Part shown: piece by piece, positions 37,411 through 45,496 of the stretch | How the letters are laid out: each line of letters begins with the position of its first letter | How positions within the stretch are numbered: position 1 is the stretch's first letter | NCBI GenBank assembly: GCA_040753085.1 | Contig: JBFMHI010000004.1 | Span: 1 to 63,116, forward strand | Length of the DNA: 63,116 nt | Direction of reading: 5' to 3' | Source of the DNA: a bacterium | GTDB lineage: Bacteria > UBA9089 > JASEGY01 | The notes under the pieces: generated by a model | Told to the model about the DNA's origin: nothing | The model's input: the letters and a program-made list of their open reading frames with translations, nothing else | Databases searched by the model: none | Position numbers and translations under genes: made by a program

Positions 37411-38706
37411 ATGATAAAGTTTGAAGATAAGAATCAACGATTGAAATCGACCACTAAATATCTGATCTCAATTTTTTCTCTGGCTTTATTGATCGGGTTA
37501 TTGATGGCTATTTTTTTCCCTTGCCCAGAATCAGAATTTGAGGATCAGGCCGAATATAATAATATCGCCTGGAATATCCTTCAAGGGCATGGTTATTCTA
37601 TAAATAAAGTTGAGCCTTATGATCCTACAGCTCGACGTGGCCCTACCTATCCTTTCTTTCTGGCCGCCATTTATTTATTTTTTGGGCAGAATTATACCGC
37701 CGTCTATATAATCCAGGCCATTCTATATGCCTTCACCTGCTTGATAATTTACCTGCTGGGAAGAGAAGCCTTTGATAATAAACGGATTGGCTTGATAGCC
37801 GCTTTGGGAGCCGCCCTATATCCTGCCTTTTGGGTATTCATCCGACAACTTATGACCGAACCATTATTTGCCTTTTTATTAGCCATGATTCTTCTCTTAT
37901 GGATTAGAGCTATTAAAGAAAAATCAGCCCGGTGGTATCCGCTCCTAGGGGTATTAATCGCCATAGGGGCCTTGTGCCGAACTACCCTGGCGGCTTTTCC
38001 CCTTTTCATCTTATTAGGTTTACTCCTTCTCTACCAGGATAAAAAGAGGGCTATCATTGATGGAGGAGTAGTTCTCCTGATAACCTTTCTGGTGATTGCT
38101 CCTTGGACGGCCAGGAACTATTTTGTCTTACATCGCTTTATTCCTATTACATCTGATATGGGTAGAGCTCTCGTGGCGGCAATAATACCCTACGAGAATC
38201 GGAAGCAACAGGAAGCTGTTAGAAAGGAGATTATGCCTAAACTTGAAAAGATGATGAGTGAAGAGAAAAAGTCCTTTGATGAGGCGGCTCAGGCGTTAGC
38301 CCGGAGTGAATTCAAAAAGGATCCTTGGAAATACTTTAAGTTCTTACCCCAGAAATTGTTCTTATTTTGGAGGCCGTATAGCTACAGTGAGATGTTTGGC
38401 GTGAAGGCTCCAAGTTGGGAATATATGGAGAATAAGTCTTATGGCCCCTTATTCTTAAAGTTTGCCTTATTGACCTTGAATACACTTCCTCTCCTATTGG
38501 GGATGGTGGGCCTATTTTTTATTCGAGATAAATGGCGGACGGCTCTACCTCTCCTTTTAATAATTGTTTACTTTACACTTGTTCATACTATGGTTCATGC
38601 TGGAACCGGCACTCGTTACCACGTCCCGATAATGTCGGCTGTATTTGTCCTTGCTTCACTTGGAATTGTAAAGGTAATCGGGTTGGTAAAACCCGGTGAT
38701 CGGTAA
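37411..38706 (+). CDS. GT-C type membrane glycosyltransferase (GT39/PMT-like)
   Basis: 431 residues with about ten hydrophobic segments. The first membrane span (LISIFSLALLIGLLMAIFF) is followed by an acidic extracytoplasmic loop PESEFEDQAEYNNIAWNILQGHGYS, the typical catalytic-loop position of GT-C enzymes, then RRGPTYPFFLAAIYLFFG. Such enzymes transfer sugars from polyprenyl phosphate to proteins or lipids. The acceptor is unknown. Preceded by AAGGAGGAGG. The downstream polyprenyl synthase could supply the lipid carrier. The stop codon borders a 7-bp tandem array. Confidence 0.75.
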   Translation: MIKFEDKNQRLKSTTKYLISIFSLALLIGLLMAIFFPCPESEFEDQAEYNNIAWNILQGHGYSINKVEPYDPTARRGPTYPFFLAAIYLFFGQNYTAVYIIQAILYAFTCLIIYLLGREAFDNKRIGLIAALGAALYPAFWVFIRQLMTEPLFAFLLAMILLLWIRAIKEKSARWYPLLGVLIAIGALCRTTLAAFPLFILLGLLLLYQDKKRAIIDGGVVLLITFLVIAPWTARNYFVLHRFIPITSDMGRALVAAIIPYENRKQQEAVRKEIMPKLEKMMSEEKKSFDEAAQALARSEFKKDPWKYFKFLPQKLFLFWRPYSYSEMFGVKAPSWEYMENKSYGPLFLKFALLTLNTLPLLLGMVGLFFIRDKWRTALPLLLIIVYFTLVHTMVHAGTGTRYHVPIMSAVFVLASLGIVKVIGLVKPGDR

Positions 38707-39000
38707 GATGCTCGATGCTCGATGCTCGATGCTCGATGTTCGATACTCGATGCTGGATGCTCGATGCTGGATGCTCGATGCTGGATGCTCGATGCTCGAT
38801 GCTGGATGCTCGATGCTCGATGCTGGAGGCTGGATGCTCGATGCTGGATGCTCGATGCTGGATGCTCGATGCTCGATGCTCGATGCTCGATGCTTGATGC
38901 TCGATACTCGATGCTGGATGCTCGATGCTCGATGCTGGATGCTCGATGTTGGGAAAGGATTCAGTATCCAGCATCGAGGATCGAATATCGAGCATCGAGG
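38707..39000. repeat. Long 7-bp tandem array (ATGCTCG/ATGCTGG)
   Basis: About 34 consecutive heptamers from 38707 to about 38950, alternating ATGCTCG and ATGCTGG, then GGGAAAGGATTCAGTATCC and inverted heptamers (AGCATCGAGG) to 39000. Because 7 is not a multiple of 3, all three forward frames stay open (MLDARCS-type repeats), as does a reverse frame. The same word and the same loop appear inside family A elements at 43740 and 58955. Confidence 0.9.
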
Positions 39001-39029
39001 ATGGTCTTGTGGCGGCGGGAGGCCGCGCT

Positions 39030-39722
39030 ATGAGGTCATTGTTCACGTTTCTAACCGCAGCTTTTTTATTTCAAGCAAGTTGTTCACCGGTTAACACGGT
39101 AACCATTACCAAAGAAGTAAGCCCTCAAATAGATAGTAAACAGATAAAAAGAACAGCCATTATATCTTTTACGGCTGAAGAAACTAATAAAGACATAGGG
39201 GGTGTAATTGAAAATATATTTAGGGGAGAGATAGCCCCTCATACTTCCTTTTACATCTTGAATTCTTATGAGGTTCAAAACTTGAGTGAAGGAGCGGAGG
39301 TCAGTGAGACTGTAATCACCAATGAAGCTAAAGCAATTGAATTGGCTGAACGACTTAACATAGATATTCTGCTGTTTTTAAAGATAGATGATTTTGAAGT
39401 GGAAGAAAGGCATGATTTTGTCCTCAAGGATCGCTATTTACCTTCAGAACAGAGATATCAATTTTATAGGGTGGATTATCTTGAGCTAAGCAACCAGTTG
39501 AAAATGAAGGTCTATTTATTAAGCGGGTCATCAGGGCATATCCTCTGGGAAAAAGAATATACCCAGGTTGAATCTAAACGTACCCTGGCCAGGGATGAAT
39601 CTCCTCGTGAAGAGTATGATGGTGATCTCTTGAAGGCGTTATTGAAGCCGTCAATAACTGATTTTATGGCCTTAATTAGTTCCAGGAAGCGAGCCTATAA
39701 GAGACACCTTGTCTTAGAATAG
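39030..39722 (+). CDS. Lipoprotein with CsgG-like domain style
   Basis: 231 residues from ATG 39030. A lipoprotein signal (LFTFLTAAFLFQASCS, Cys18) leads to a mature domain beginning RTAIISFTAEETNKDIGG, with VIENIFRGEI and AIELAERLNIDILLFLKIDDFEVEE. That is the phrase structure of envelope proteins in the CsgG/LpoB-like group (a strand, then a helix, then 'AxxLxADILLxxxV'). Function unknown. The longer open frame upstream is only the heptamer array, so it is not used. Confidence 0.6.
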   Translation: MRSLFTFLTAAFLFQASCSPVNTVTITKEVSPQIDSKQIKRTAIISFTAEETNKDIGGVIENIFRGEIAPHTSFYILNSYEVQNLSEGAEVSETVITNEAKAIELAERLNIDILLFLKIDDFEVEERHDFVLKDRYLPSEQRYQFYRVDYLELSNQLKMKVYLLSGSSGHILWEKEYTQVESKRTLARDESPREEYDGDLLKALLKPSITDFMALISSRKRAYKRHLVLE

Positions 39723-39769
39723 ATGCTCGATGCTCGATGCTCGAGCATCGAGTACAAAGGGGAGAGAGA

Positions 39770-40726
39770 TTGATCTTAGAAGATATTTACCGGGATATTA
39801 AAGAAGATCTAATCAAAGTGGAAGAACTTCTCAAGGAGGCGCTTAGTGACGACAACCCTTTCATTCACCACATAAATGACTATCTCCTTACCTTCCAAGG
39901 AAAACGTCTGCGACCGGCTATGGTGCTTTTGACGGCTTCGGCCTTTAACTATCAGGGCGAGGAAAAGATTAAACTGGCTACAGCTATTGAACTTATCCAT
40001 ACGGCCACTTTGGTTCATGATGACATTATTGATGAAGCTGATACCAGGCGTTTCAGCCCCACCTTAAATGCCCGTTTCAGTCCTCAAATAGCTGTTCTGG
40101 TGGGTGATCTCCTTTATGCCAGGGCGCTGTATATGCTGGCTGGGCAGGTTGATTCTGAAATCACCAGGGTCATGGCGGCCAGCGTTAACCAGGTTGTCAC
40201 CGGAGAGATAGAACAGATCTCCCATTGCTATAACCAGGCATTGACCCAGACCCAGTACCTGGAGATTATCGCTAAAAAAACCGGTTCCCTTATGGCGGCC
40301 TGTTCCCAGACAGCCGCTATGCTGGCGGGAAGGTCCCCCCAGGAAGTAGAAATTCTTAGGGATGGTGGTCTTAAGGTGGGCATTGCCTTTCAGATTGTGG
40401 ATGATTGCCTTGATCTTACCTCCAGAGAAAGCCGTTTAGGTAAACCGGTTAGAAATGATTACCACCGAGGCAAGCTGACTCTGCCCTTAATTTACGCCCT
40501 GTCCAGGGCCAGAGAAGAAGAGAGGAAAACTCCGGATAATATCTTTGAGTGGGCCTCCGAACAGATTGCTGAGCTGTTAGATAGATACGAGGCCATTGAT
40601 TATTCCTTTCAGGTAGTTAAGAAGTATGTAGATGAGGCCAAAGAGAAGCTGGAAATCATAGAAAAAAAGGAAAGTCGAGAAAGACTAAAGAAATTGTTCG
40701 ATTACATAGTTGAGAGGGAATATTAA
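39770..40726 (+). CDS. Polyprenyl diphosphate synthase
   Basis: 318 residues from TTG 39770 behind AAAGGGGAGAG. Both aspartate-rich motifs are present: LVHDDIIDEADTRR (first DDxxD, about 80-93) and QIVDDCLDLTSRESRLGKP (second, about 206-224), plus GKRLRPAM and the Lys/Arg substrate-binding residues. The size and the long-chain form resemble IspB/HepS-type synthases that make the polyprenyl tail of quinones or the lipid carrier. The frame is open farther upstream only through ATGCTCG words. Confidence 0.9.
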   Translation: MILEDIYRDIKEDLIKVEELLKEALSDDNPFIHHINDYLLTFQGKRLRPAMVLLTASAFNYQGEEKIKLATAIELIHTATLVHDDIIDEADTRRFSPTLNARFSPQIAVLVGDLLYARALYMLAGQVDSEITRVMAASVNQVVTGEIEQISHCYNQALTQTQYLEIIAKKTGSLMAACSQTAAMLAGRSPQEVEILRDGGLKVGIAFQIVDDCLDLTSRESRLGKPVRNDYHRGKLTLPLIYALSRAREEERKTPDNIFEWASEQIAELLDRYEAIDYSFQVVKKYVDEAKEKLEIIEKKESRERLKKLFDYIVEREY

Positions 40727-40728
40727 CC

Positions 40729-40975
40729 GTAACCGTTCAGGTATGCACGAATTAGCACGGATAAATAACACAGGACAGAAGGCGGAAGTGTAGGGACAGG
40801 GTTTGTCCCTGTTCGTGAGGGACAGGGCTTGTCCCTGTCCGTGCTTGTCCATGTCCGTTCCGTAGACGGACAACCACAAGGGTTGTCCCTACAGCCTAAG
40901 GACAGACCCTAATCACGGACACGGCTTACGGATTTTCCGTGTTTCATCTGTGTGCATCTGTGGCTGAACGGTTAC
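40729..40975. mobile_element. Family A element, GGGACAGGG type
   Basis: 247 bp, GTAACCGTTCAG / CTGAACGGTTAC. Flanks TATTAACC (40721-40728) and AATTAACC (40976-40983) match 7/8; the left copy contains the TAA of the polyprenyl synthase. The interior carries an extra GGGACAGGGTTTG repeat. Confidence 0.9.
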
Positions 40976-41007
40976 AATTAACCCTCTATAGGGGCGGAGG
41001 AAGGTTT

Positions 41008-41680
41008 ATGCCCAAATACTTCAACACGGCTGGGCCATGTCGGTCGGAGCTGCATTATATGCTGCCGCCAGAACGGCGACTGGGGAACTTGGACCGTCTG
41101 ATTGAACGGCAGGAGTATTTTGTTTTGCACGCTCCCCGGCAGACAGGGAAGACGACGGCGGTCCAGGCACTGTGTGAGCGATGTCATCCCACGCCTTCTT
41201 ACCTACGTGATGGAAGCCAACATTACCCACGAAACAGCCTGGTATGTCCAGGAGGATGGATCATTGGATCTGCCGGCGCTACTCCGGGCCTTCCAGGAGT
41301 TCTACCGAGAGCACAACGAGGCCTGGTTGGCGCGATTTGATTTTCAGGAAGCAGGGCCGCACCTTATGCTGATGGCCTTTTTGCAACGGATAGTCAACAC
41401 CGGCGGGACAGTGTCGCGCCAATTCGCTATTGGTTCAGGCCGGACTGATATAGTCGTGCGTTGGAAGAAGCAGACAGAAATCGTCGAATTGAAGGTGCGA
41501 CGTGGGGAACAGACAGAAGCCCAGGGGTTGGCTCAGTTGGCCGCCTACCTGGAACGGTTAGGGCTGGAAAAAGGTTATTTGTTTATCTTTGACCGACGAA
41601 AGAATGTGGGGTGGGAGGAAAAAATCTACGCGCGGACAGCCAAATATGCGGAAAAACGGATTCAGATATTCGGTGCCTGA
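41008..41680 (+). pseudogene. AAA-type ATPase (AAA_35-like) with an internal deletion
   Basis: The N-terminus MPKYFNTAGPCRSELHYMLPPERRL...YFVLHAPRQTGKTTAVQALCERC carries the Walker A loop (APRQTGKTT) of archaeal/bacterial AAA ATPases fused to a restriction-like C-terminus. After CERC the frame shifts and most of the ATPase core (Walker B, sensor motifs) is missing. The C-terminal half resumes in another frame (VMEANITHETAWYVQEDGSLD...RQFAIGSGRTDIVVRWKKQTEIVELKV), including the ExK-type nuclease motif IVELKV. The gene is therefore a relic. A mobile element lies 32 bp upstream. Confidence 0.7.
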
Positions 41681-41715
41681 TAGATAGAATTCCGCCCAGA
41701 TTTAAAGGAAGAAAT

Positions 41716-42708
41716 GTGACTCGTGCCAGAAGGTATCTTGGTTATCTTAGTTCAACTAAACTGACCCTCGTCCTTCTTTTTGCCCTGGTCTTCTCTTCTA
41801 TCCTGTCTACCTTAATCAATATTGACATCTATCACTCCTGGTGGTTTAGGGGAATCCTTGGACTCCTGAGTCTTCACCTCGGGGTGTGTTCCCTGAACCG
41901 ATGGCCTTCTATTACCTCAGCCAGGAAAAGGAAGCTGCCTCTACTTGGTTTCTACCTTACCCACCTGAGCCTTCTTTTTATTCTATTGGGTGGATTGATT
42001 GGGGGGCTGACTGGTTTTTCTACTCAGGTAATAGTTAACAAAGGAGAGGTTATTCAGGTAGAAGAAGTGCCTGGTTTATGGGTAAGGTTGAATGACTTCT
42101 GGATTGAATATTATCCTGATTCAGCCATGCCTAAGGACTTTAAAAGTGATTTAAGCCTTATTCGGGACGGTCGGGAGGTACTCAGAAAAACTATTGAAGT
42201 CAACGACCCCCTTGATTATGAAGGGATTAAGTTCTATCAATCCACCTATGGCCATGGTGAAGTGGATGAGGTAGAGATTGAGATTAAGGGAAAGCCGTTT
42301 AATCTTAAGATAGGCGAGGAAGTCACCCTTCCTGATTCCAGGGACAAGATTAGAATGACAAAGTTCGTTCCTGATTTGGTTGTAACGGAAAGCGGACAAG
42401 TAATCTCCCGTTCAATGGAACCAAATAACCCGGCGGTGAAGGTAGAATTATCTCGATCAGGCCAAGAACCTTCAAGATTTTGGTTATTCTACCATTTCCC
42501 TGACTTCCATCAGGAAGATCACGGTCTGGATATTAAATTAACGGGATTCCATCAAGGTGTCTTTAGTGGACTTCAAGTAGTCAATGACCCAGGTGCGCCC
42601 TTTGTCTGGTTTGGGTGTGCCTTACTGATGCTCGGCCTCTGTATTTCTCTTTTCGTTTCCCACCGTCGAATGAAAATAATGCCACAGAGACGCGAAGACA
42701 CAGATTAA
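41716..42708 (+). CDS. resB: Cytochrome c biogenesis protein ResB (Ccs1)
   Basis: 330 residues from GTG 41716 behind AAGGAAGAA. N-terminal membrane spans (LTLVLLFALVFSSILSTLINI; FRGILGLLSLHLGVCSLNRWPS; LTHLSLLFILLGGLIGG) lead to a large periplasmic domain and a final span (FGCALLMLGLCISLFVS). ResB works with CcsA/ResC to carry heme out and ligate it to apocytochrome c (system II). Its partner ccsA is encoded 1.35 kb downstream, separated by a sugar nucleotidyltransferase gene and a mobile element. Phrases DYEGIKFYQSTYG and MEPNNPAVKVEL support the call. Confidence 0.88.
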   Translation: MTRARRYLGYLSSTKLTLVLLFALVFSSILSTLINIDIYHSWWFRGILGLLSLHLGVCSLNRWPSITSARKRKLPLLGFYLTHLSLLFILLGGLIGGLTGFSTQVIVNKGEVIQVEEVPGLWVRLNDFWIEYYPDSAMPKDFKSDLSLIRDGREVLRKTIEVNDPLDYEGIKFYQSTYGHGEVDEVEIEIKGKPFNLKIGEEVTLPDSRDKIRMTKFVPDLVVTESGQVISRSMEPNNPAVKVELSRSGQEPSRFWLFYHFPDFHQEDHGLDIKLTGFHQGVFSGLQVVNDPGAPFVWFGCALLMLGLCISLFVSHRRMKIMPQRREDTD

Positions 42709-42715
42709 GATTTTA

Positions 42716-43696
42716 ATGAAAGCGATGATCCTGGCGGCTGGCCTGGGGACAAGGCTCAGACCACTTACCCATAGGTGTCCTAAGGTTATGATCCCGGTAG
42801 CCAATCGTCCCTTAATAGAACACACCTTGTGTTTCCTTAGGAGATTTGGTATTCGTGAGGCCATCATCAACCTCCACTATCTCCCTGAAATTATCAAAAA
42901 AAGGCTGGGAGATGGATATAGACTCGGAATGAAGATAGCCTATTCTTACGAACCAACCATCATGGGAACAGCCGGAGGCTTAAAACAGACCGAATATTTC
43001 CTTAAGGGTGAAACTTTTATCCTGATAAATGGAGACACCCTAATAGATTTTGATCTCAAGGCTGCCCTGGCCTATCATAAGGCAAAGCAAGCTTTAGCCA
43101 CAATGATCCTCACAGACTACCGCCCTGAGTTTGGAGCCGTAGAGGTAGATCAAGAAGGCAGGATTCGAGATATCGTGGGTATTCTAAACCAAAGAGACGA
43201 AGTGGGTGCGCCATCCGCCATCCCAATGACCTTTGTTGGCCTCCATATCCTTGAGCCGAAAATATTCGACTACATCCCTCAGGGCAGACCGGCTGAAATA
43301 AACCGGGAAATATATCCGGCTATGATCAAAGAAGGAAAGAGGATATATGGCTATCAGATGCAAGGCTACTTTCGGGATTTAGGTGAAGTAAGCTCCTATC
43401 TTGAAGCCCATCAGGATATAATGGACGGCAAATTGAAACTCGAAATCGATCTAAGGGAGAAAGGGGACGGGATTTGGATGAAGCCAGGCGGGGCAATAGC
43501 CGGCCGGTTTGAAATCACCCCGCCGGTTATGATTGGTAACAACTGCCGCCTCAAAGGGAGGGCTGAGATTGGAGAATACACGGTTATCGGAGATAATTGT
43601 ATTCTCGAAGCCGGAATAAGTATAAGCCGAAGTGTAGTCTGGGAAGGCAGCAGAGTGAAGGGGAGGATAGAGAAGTCTGTGGTTACTCCGCAGTGA
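42716..43696 (+). CDS. Sugar-phosphate nucleotidyltransferase
   Basis: 326 residues. The N-terminal nucleotide-binding signature MKAMILAAGLGTRLRPLTHRCPKVMIPVANRP, the GTAGG loop (IMGTAGGLKQTE), the metal-site LINGDTLIDFDL and a short left-handed beta-helix C-terminus (VMIGNNCRLKGRAEIGEYTVIGDNCILEAG) match mannose-1-phosphate guanylyltransferase/glucose-1-phosphate uridylyltransferase relatives. The exact sugar cannot be told. The gene begins 8 bp after resB and separates resB from ccsA; envelope glycan synthesis is a plausible role. Confidence 0.88.
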   Translation: MKAMILAAGLGTRLRPLTHRCPKVMIPVANRPLIEHTLCFLRRFGIREAIINLHYLPEIIKKRLGDGYRLGMKIAYSYEPTIMGTAGGLKQTEYFLKGETFILINGDTLIDFDLKAALAYHKAKQALATMILTDYRPEFGAVEVDQEGRIRDIVGILNQRDEVGAPSAIPMTFVGLHILEPKIFDYIPQGRPAEINREIYPAMIKEGKRIYGYQMQGYFRDLGEVSSYLEAHQDIMDGKLKLEIDLREKGDGIWMKPGGAIAGRFEITPPVMIGNNCRLKGRAEIGEYTVIGDNCILEAGISISRSVVWEGSRVKGRIEKSVVTPQ

Positions 43697-43739
43697 TTCA
43701 GACCCAAGGATTAAGAATTAGGTTATGAATAGAAATAAC

Positions 43740-43916
43740 GTAAGCGTTCAGCCACTAAGGCACAAAGACACAACCTCGATCCTCGATCCTGGATGCTCGA
43801 TGCTGGATGCTCGATCCTGGATACTGAATCCTTTACCAGCATCGAGCATCCAGCATCGAGCATCCAGCATCGAGCATCCAGCATCGAGCATCCAGGATCA
43901 TGTGCTGAACGGTTAC
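43740..43916. mobile_element. Family A element with CTCGATG interior
   Basis: GTAAGCGTTCAG / CTGAACGGTTAC; GAAATAAC on both sides (43732-43739, 43917-43924). The interior is the CTCGATGCTGGATG heptamer word folded around GAATCCTTTACCAGC. Confidence 0.95.
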
Positions 43917-44061
43917 GAAATAACAAGCTGTTGTAGAGGGTGCTTGTTTGGCAAGGGAATATTTATGTCGCCAATGATAGATACTGGAGGGACAACCCCC
44001 TGTGGTTACCCTTCAGACTCTTTTATGTCACAAGTTGCGTTTTTGCGGAGAGGTAGGGATA

Positions 44062-44856
44062 ATGACCACCATCTCTTTTAGCCTTGCTTTAGGGGCCTAT
44101 TTTTTAGCCAGCTTTCTTTACGGAGCTGGTATTTTTTTCCAACGGCTGGGACGAATACCTGCCTTGATTACCGGCCTTGGTTTCCTGGCCCACAGCGCCG
44201 GCCTCCTGCACCGGACCATAGAGGCTTCTCACGCCCCTTTTGCCAACCTTTATGAATCTATGATCTTCTTTTCCTGGGCCATCGTCCTTACTTCCCTTGT
44301 TCTGGAGTTTAGGCTCAAGACACGGATCCTGGGGGTAGTTACCACCCCCCTTGCCTTTCTGGCCATTGCTTCAGCCTCAATGCTGCCTGACCATTATAAA
44401 GAGATCACCCCCCTCATACCCGCCCTTCAGAGCTATTGGCTGGAAATCCATGTCATAACCTGCTTCCTGGGCTACGGCGCCTTTGCCGCGGCCTTTGGCA
44501 TAAGCATCCTTTACCTAGTTAAGAAACATTCTAAAACAAACCAACTATCTCAGGAAGACCGACTGGATGAGCTGAGCTATCAAACTATCGCCATAGGCTT
44601 TCCTTTCTTAACCCTGGGAATCATCACCGGGGCTATCTGGGCCAACTATGCCTGGGGCACTTATTGGAGCTGGGACCCCAAGGAGACCTGGTCATTGATC
44701 ACCTGGCTTATTTATGCGGCTTATCTTCACGTGCGGTTAAGGAGGGACTGGCGGGGAAACAAGGCTGCCTGGCTTTCTATCATAGGTTTTGCCGCCGTAA
44801 TTTTCACTTACCTGGGGGTTAATCTTATTCTTTCCGGGCTGCATAGTTATACATAG
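44062..44856 (+). CDS. ccsA: Cytochrome c assembly protein CcsA (ResC)
   Basis: 264 residues from ATG 44062 behind GAGAGGTAGGG. About eight membrane spans. The heme-handling WWD-type signature is WANYAWGTYWSWDPKETWSLITW (residues about 203-225); conserved histidines occur in LLHRTIEASHAPFANLYES and LEIHVITCFLGYG. CcsA pairs with ResB to form the system II synthetase for c-type cytochromes. Complete length. The upstream in-frame extension (to 44002) lacks a ribosome site. Confidence 0.93.
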   Translation: MTTISFSLALGAYFLASFLYGAGIFFQRLGRIPALITGLGFLAHSAGLLHRTIEASHAPFANLYESMIFFSWAIVLTSLVLEFRLKTRILGVVTTPLAFLAIASASMLPDHYKEITPLIPALQSYWLEIHVITCFLGYGAFAAAFGISILYLVKKHSKTNQLSQEDRLDELSYQTIAIGFPFLTLGIITGAIWANYAWGTYWSWDPKETWSLITWLIYAAYLHVRLRRDWRGNKAAWLSIIGFAAVIFTYLGVNLILSGLHSYT

Positions 44857-44985
44857 CGGCTCCAGGCGGATTCGAGGAATAAACTCTGCCCTGTGTCCAC
44901 CTTGGGTTTGCGCAGGGGAGAAATTGTCGACCGGTGTAATCAATATTTATAAACAATTTTAGCTTAAACCTTTAACGTTGCCTCC

Positions 44986-45143
44986 CTTATCCTTACCCAC
45001 ATCTTTTAAAAACCACGAAGAGCACGAAGGGTACGAAGAATTATAAAAATAAAACAAATATTTTTTTCTTCGTGTCCTTCGTGCTCTTCGTGGTTTATCC
45101 TTACTTCTCCCATCCTTTTACCCAATTTGTGGGTAAGGATAAG
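44986..45143. repeat. Inverted-repeat element with CACGAAGAGCACGAAG arms
   Basis: CTTATCCTTACCCAC at the left and GTGGGTAAGGATAAG at the right. The interior word matches that of the family B element at 34686 (ACATCTTTTAAAAACCACGAAG), but the outer B termini are missing. No gene in 44857-45496. Confidence 0.7.
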
Positions 45144-45144
45144 A

Positions 45145-45306
45145 GTAACCGTTCAGCCACCAAGGCACGAAGACACGTATGTGTCTTAGAGAGCAGTAGA
45201 GCAATAGAGCAGCAGTTCTGGAACTTTCAGAAAAGTCTTTAACTACTGCTCTGCTGCTCTACTGCTCTATTTTTGTGTCTTAGTGTCTTTGTGGCTGAAT
45301 ACTTAC
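45145..45306. mobile_element. Family A element
   Basis: GTAACCGTTCAG / CTGAATACTTAC; GGATAAGA on both sides (45137-45144, 45307-45314). Arms carry the GGCACGAAGACACG word and GAGCAGTAGAGC hairpin. It lies next to the inverted-repeat element just upstream. Confidence 0.95.
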
Positions 45307-45396
45307 GGATAAGATTACCTCCGGGGGGTAAAGCGCGACATGAAACAGAACAAACTTTGAGACTACGAAGTTAGCTAGCACAAGGCGAGATTTTCC

Positions 45397-45425
45397 TTGA
45401 CTTGGCCATTTATATGGAATATAAT
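45397..45425 (+). promoter_or_regulatory. Sigma70-type promoter for the PEGA-domain gene
   Basis: TTGACT (45397-45402), 17-bp spacer, TATAAT (45420-45425). The gene starts 71 bp downstream. Confidence 0.7.
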
Positions 45426-45496
45426 ATGAGACTATTGAGATAAACCCCCTTTGAGGGGTTTGCCTTACGGTCGAGGCAGGTAAAAAGGAGATTTGA

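Noticed and set aside
38707-39000. CRISPR array
   Set aside because: The repeat unit is 7 bp and contiguous, with no spacers.
38696-39094. Overlapping frames of 60-152 residues with MLDARCS-type repeats around 38.7-39.0 kb
   Set aside because: They arise from a 7-bp tandem array that keeps all frames open; no ribosome site or domain supports them.
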